DNA from: an uncultured Porphyromonadaceae bacterium
GTDB taxonomy: Bacteria; Bacteroidota; Bacteroidia; Bacteroidales; Muribaculaceae
Reading direction: 5' to 3'
Length of the DNA stretch: 6,857 bases
NCBI GenBank assembly: GCA_947174225.1
Contig: CAMWIF010000143.1
Location: 1 to 6,857 of the forward strand
Each line of letters begins with the position of its first letter. Within the stretch, counting starts at the first letter, position 1. Shown piece after piece: positions 6,621 through 6,857 of the stretch. The notes beneath the pieces are model-generated. The model was not told where the DNA came from and made no database searches. It saw nothing but the letters and a program-made list of their open reading frames with translations. Position numbers and translations under genes: made by a program.

Positions 6621-6662
6621 AAAAAACAATCCCCGGCAGTCGTCACGGCAGTCGGGGATTGT
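6621..6662 (-). terminator. Terminator-like hairpin downstream of rpsO, oriented leftward
   Basis: ACAATCCCC (6626-6634) pairs with GGGGATTGT (6654-6662). Pairing continues inward as GGC/GTC and, after one A-A mismatch, GTCG/CGGC around a TCA loop. On the - strand the stem is followed by a run of six T (6626-6621). On the + strand the stem is followed by CAGCTTTC, which has no T-run. It therefore suits transcription coming from the right, not rpsO, although the stem could still stabilise the rpsO 3' end. Confidence 0.6.
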
Positions 6663-6663
6663 C

Positions 6664-6717
6664 AGCTTTCGGACCGCTCTTCCACGGGTCCGAGATAGCT
6701 TAGGAGAAAGGAAGAGC
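6664..6717. ncRNA. H-type pseudoknot, candidate undescribed noncoding RNA element
   Basis: Stem 1 is TCGGACC 6669-6675 with GGTCCGA 6687-6693, a perfect 7 bp. Its loop contains GCTCTTCC 6676-6683, perfectly complementary over 8 bp to GGAAGAGC 6710-6717, which forms stem 2 of a classical H-type pseudoknot. AGCT at 6664-6667 and 6697-6700 can extend stem 1. The fold is possible on either strand. Linkers are purine-rich on the + strand (GAGATAGC..GGAGAAA), as is common in structured RNAs. The neighbouring T-runs instead favour leftward transcription. It does not match SRP RNA, RNase P RNA, tmRNA or riboswitch cores that I know. It could equally be a leader of a gene to the right. Confidence 0.4.
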
Positions 6718-6746
6718 AGGGCAAGCCCATAGGAATCAGGACCTGT

Positions 6747-6778
6747 AAAAAAATAAGGCGACCTACTCGAGGTCGCCT
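6747..6778 (-). terminator. Second hairpin with leftward T-run
   Basis: AGGCGACCT 6756-6764 and AGGTCGCCT 6770-6778 form a perfect 9-bp GC-rich stem with a five-base loop. On the - strand it is followed by TA and seven T (6753-6747), an intrinsic terminator layout for a leftward transcript. On the + strand the following bases, ACGTTGTTCTT, are only moderately T-rich, so rightward termination would be weak. Confidence 0.5.
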
Positions 6779-6857
6779 ACGTTGTTCTTGATAATAGCGG
6801 TGGAGAAGAAACTTGGTTCCGTGTTTCGTCGGGCATTTATTGCGTTCAATCTACAGA

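Larger units (their letters stand above)
6584..6857. other. 274 bases after rpsO without a convincing gene
   Basis: Apart from the two hairpins and the pseudoknot, no ATG-started frame with family resemblance is seen. A leftward frame is open from the window edge to TAG at 6765-6763, inside the loop and stem of the second hairpin (about 30 codons, ending IIKNNVGDLE). It could be the 3' end of a gene lying to the right, but its short length and lack of recognisable motifs leave this undecided. Rightward frames after 6757 are also open but have no ATG. Confidence 0.4.

Noticed and set aside
6663..6745. SRP RNA, RNase P RNA, tmRNA or 6S RNA identity for the structured gap
   Set aside because: The GGAAGGAAGCAGCC-like SRP loop, the GAGGAAAGTCC core of RNase P RNA and the tRNA-like ends of tmRNA are all absent, and no long 6S-like rod closes the segment.
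6747..6778. A7 run followed by a stable hairpin, like a programmed -1 frameshift site
   Set aside because: The frame reading AAA AAA here is closed by TAG at 6730-6732 and TAA at 6754-6756, so there is no upstream coding sequence to shift from.
6763..6857. Leftward open frame from the window edge ending at TAG 6765-6763
   Set aside because: It is only about 30 codons, has no recognisable motif, and its stop falls inside a hairpin. It may be a gene end but is not supportable from this window, so it is only mentioned in the gap entry.

Overview
The window looks like a chromosomal segment from a Bacteroidales bacterium, probably a Muribaculaceae- or Bacteroides-like gut commensal. This is inferred from protein style (paired outer-membrane beta-barrel-like proteins, a secreted type I pullulanase), from an exact Bacteroidetes -7 promoter box (TAnnTTTG form) before rpsO, and from the lack of Shine-Dalgarno sequences with A-rich start contexts. 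No mobile element, CRISPR array or tRNA was seen.

Left part (1-2271, + strand): the 3' end of a small DUF6108-like protein of unknown function, then two tandem, diverged paralogues (479-1348 and 1420-2271). Both paralogues have signal peptides, alternating hydrophobic strands and a GVYVR(W/Y)SP motif, and look like outer-membrane beta-barrel or related secreted beta-rich proteins.

Middle (2315-3798, - strand): a complete TrmH/SpoU-family RNA 2'-O-methyltransferase converges on the paralogue pair. Upstream of it lies a DUF4160-DUF2442 pair whose reading frames overlap. This arrangement resembles a two-gene toxin-antitoxin-like module, but its function is not established. A candidate promoter precedes the pair.

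Right part (3932-6857): a secreted type I pullulanase (GH13, - strand) ends in a very strong intrinsic terminator. It is divergent from rpsO (+ strand, ribosomal protein S15). The 263-base gap between them holds a perfect 14-base palindrome, the rpsO promoter and a structured rpsO leader. The apical loop of a leader hairpin is complementary to bases just before the rpsO start, which suggests S15 feedback control.

The most unusual stretch is 6621-6778, downstream of rpsO. It has no convincing gene but carries two terminator-like hairpins, both with T-runs only on the - strand, flanking a well-formed H-type pseudoknot (7-bp and 8-bp perfect stems). I recognise no known RNA family there. It is the best candidate for an undescribed noncoding RNA or regulatory element.
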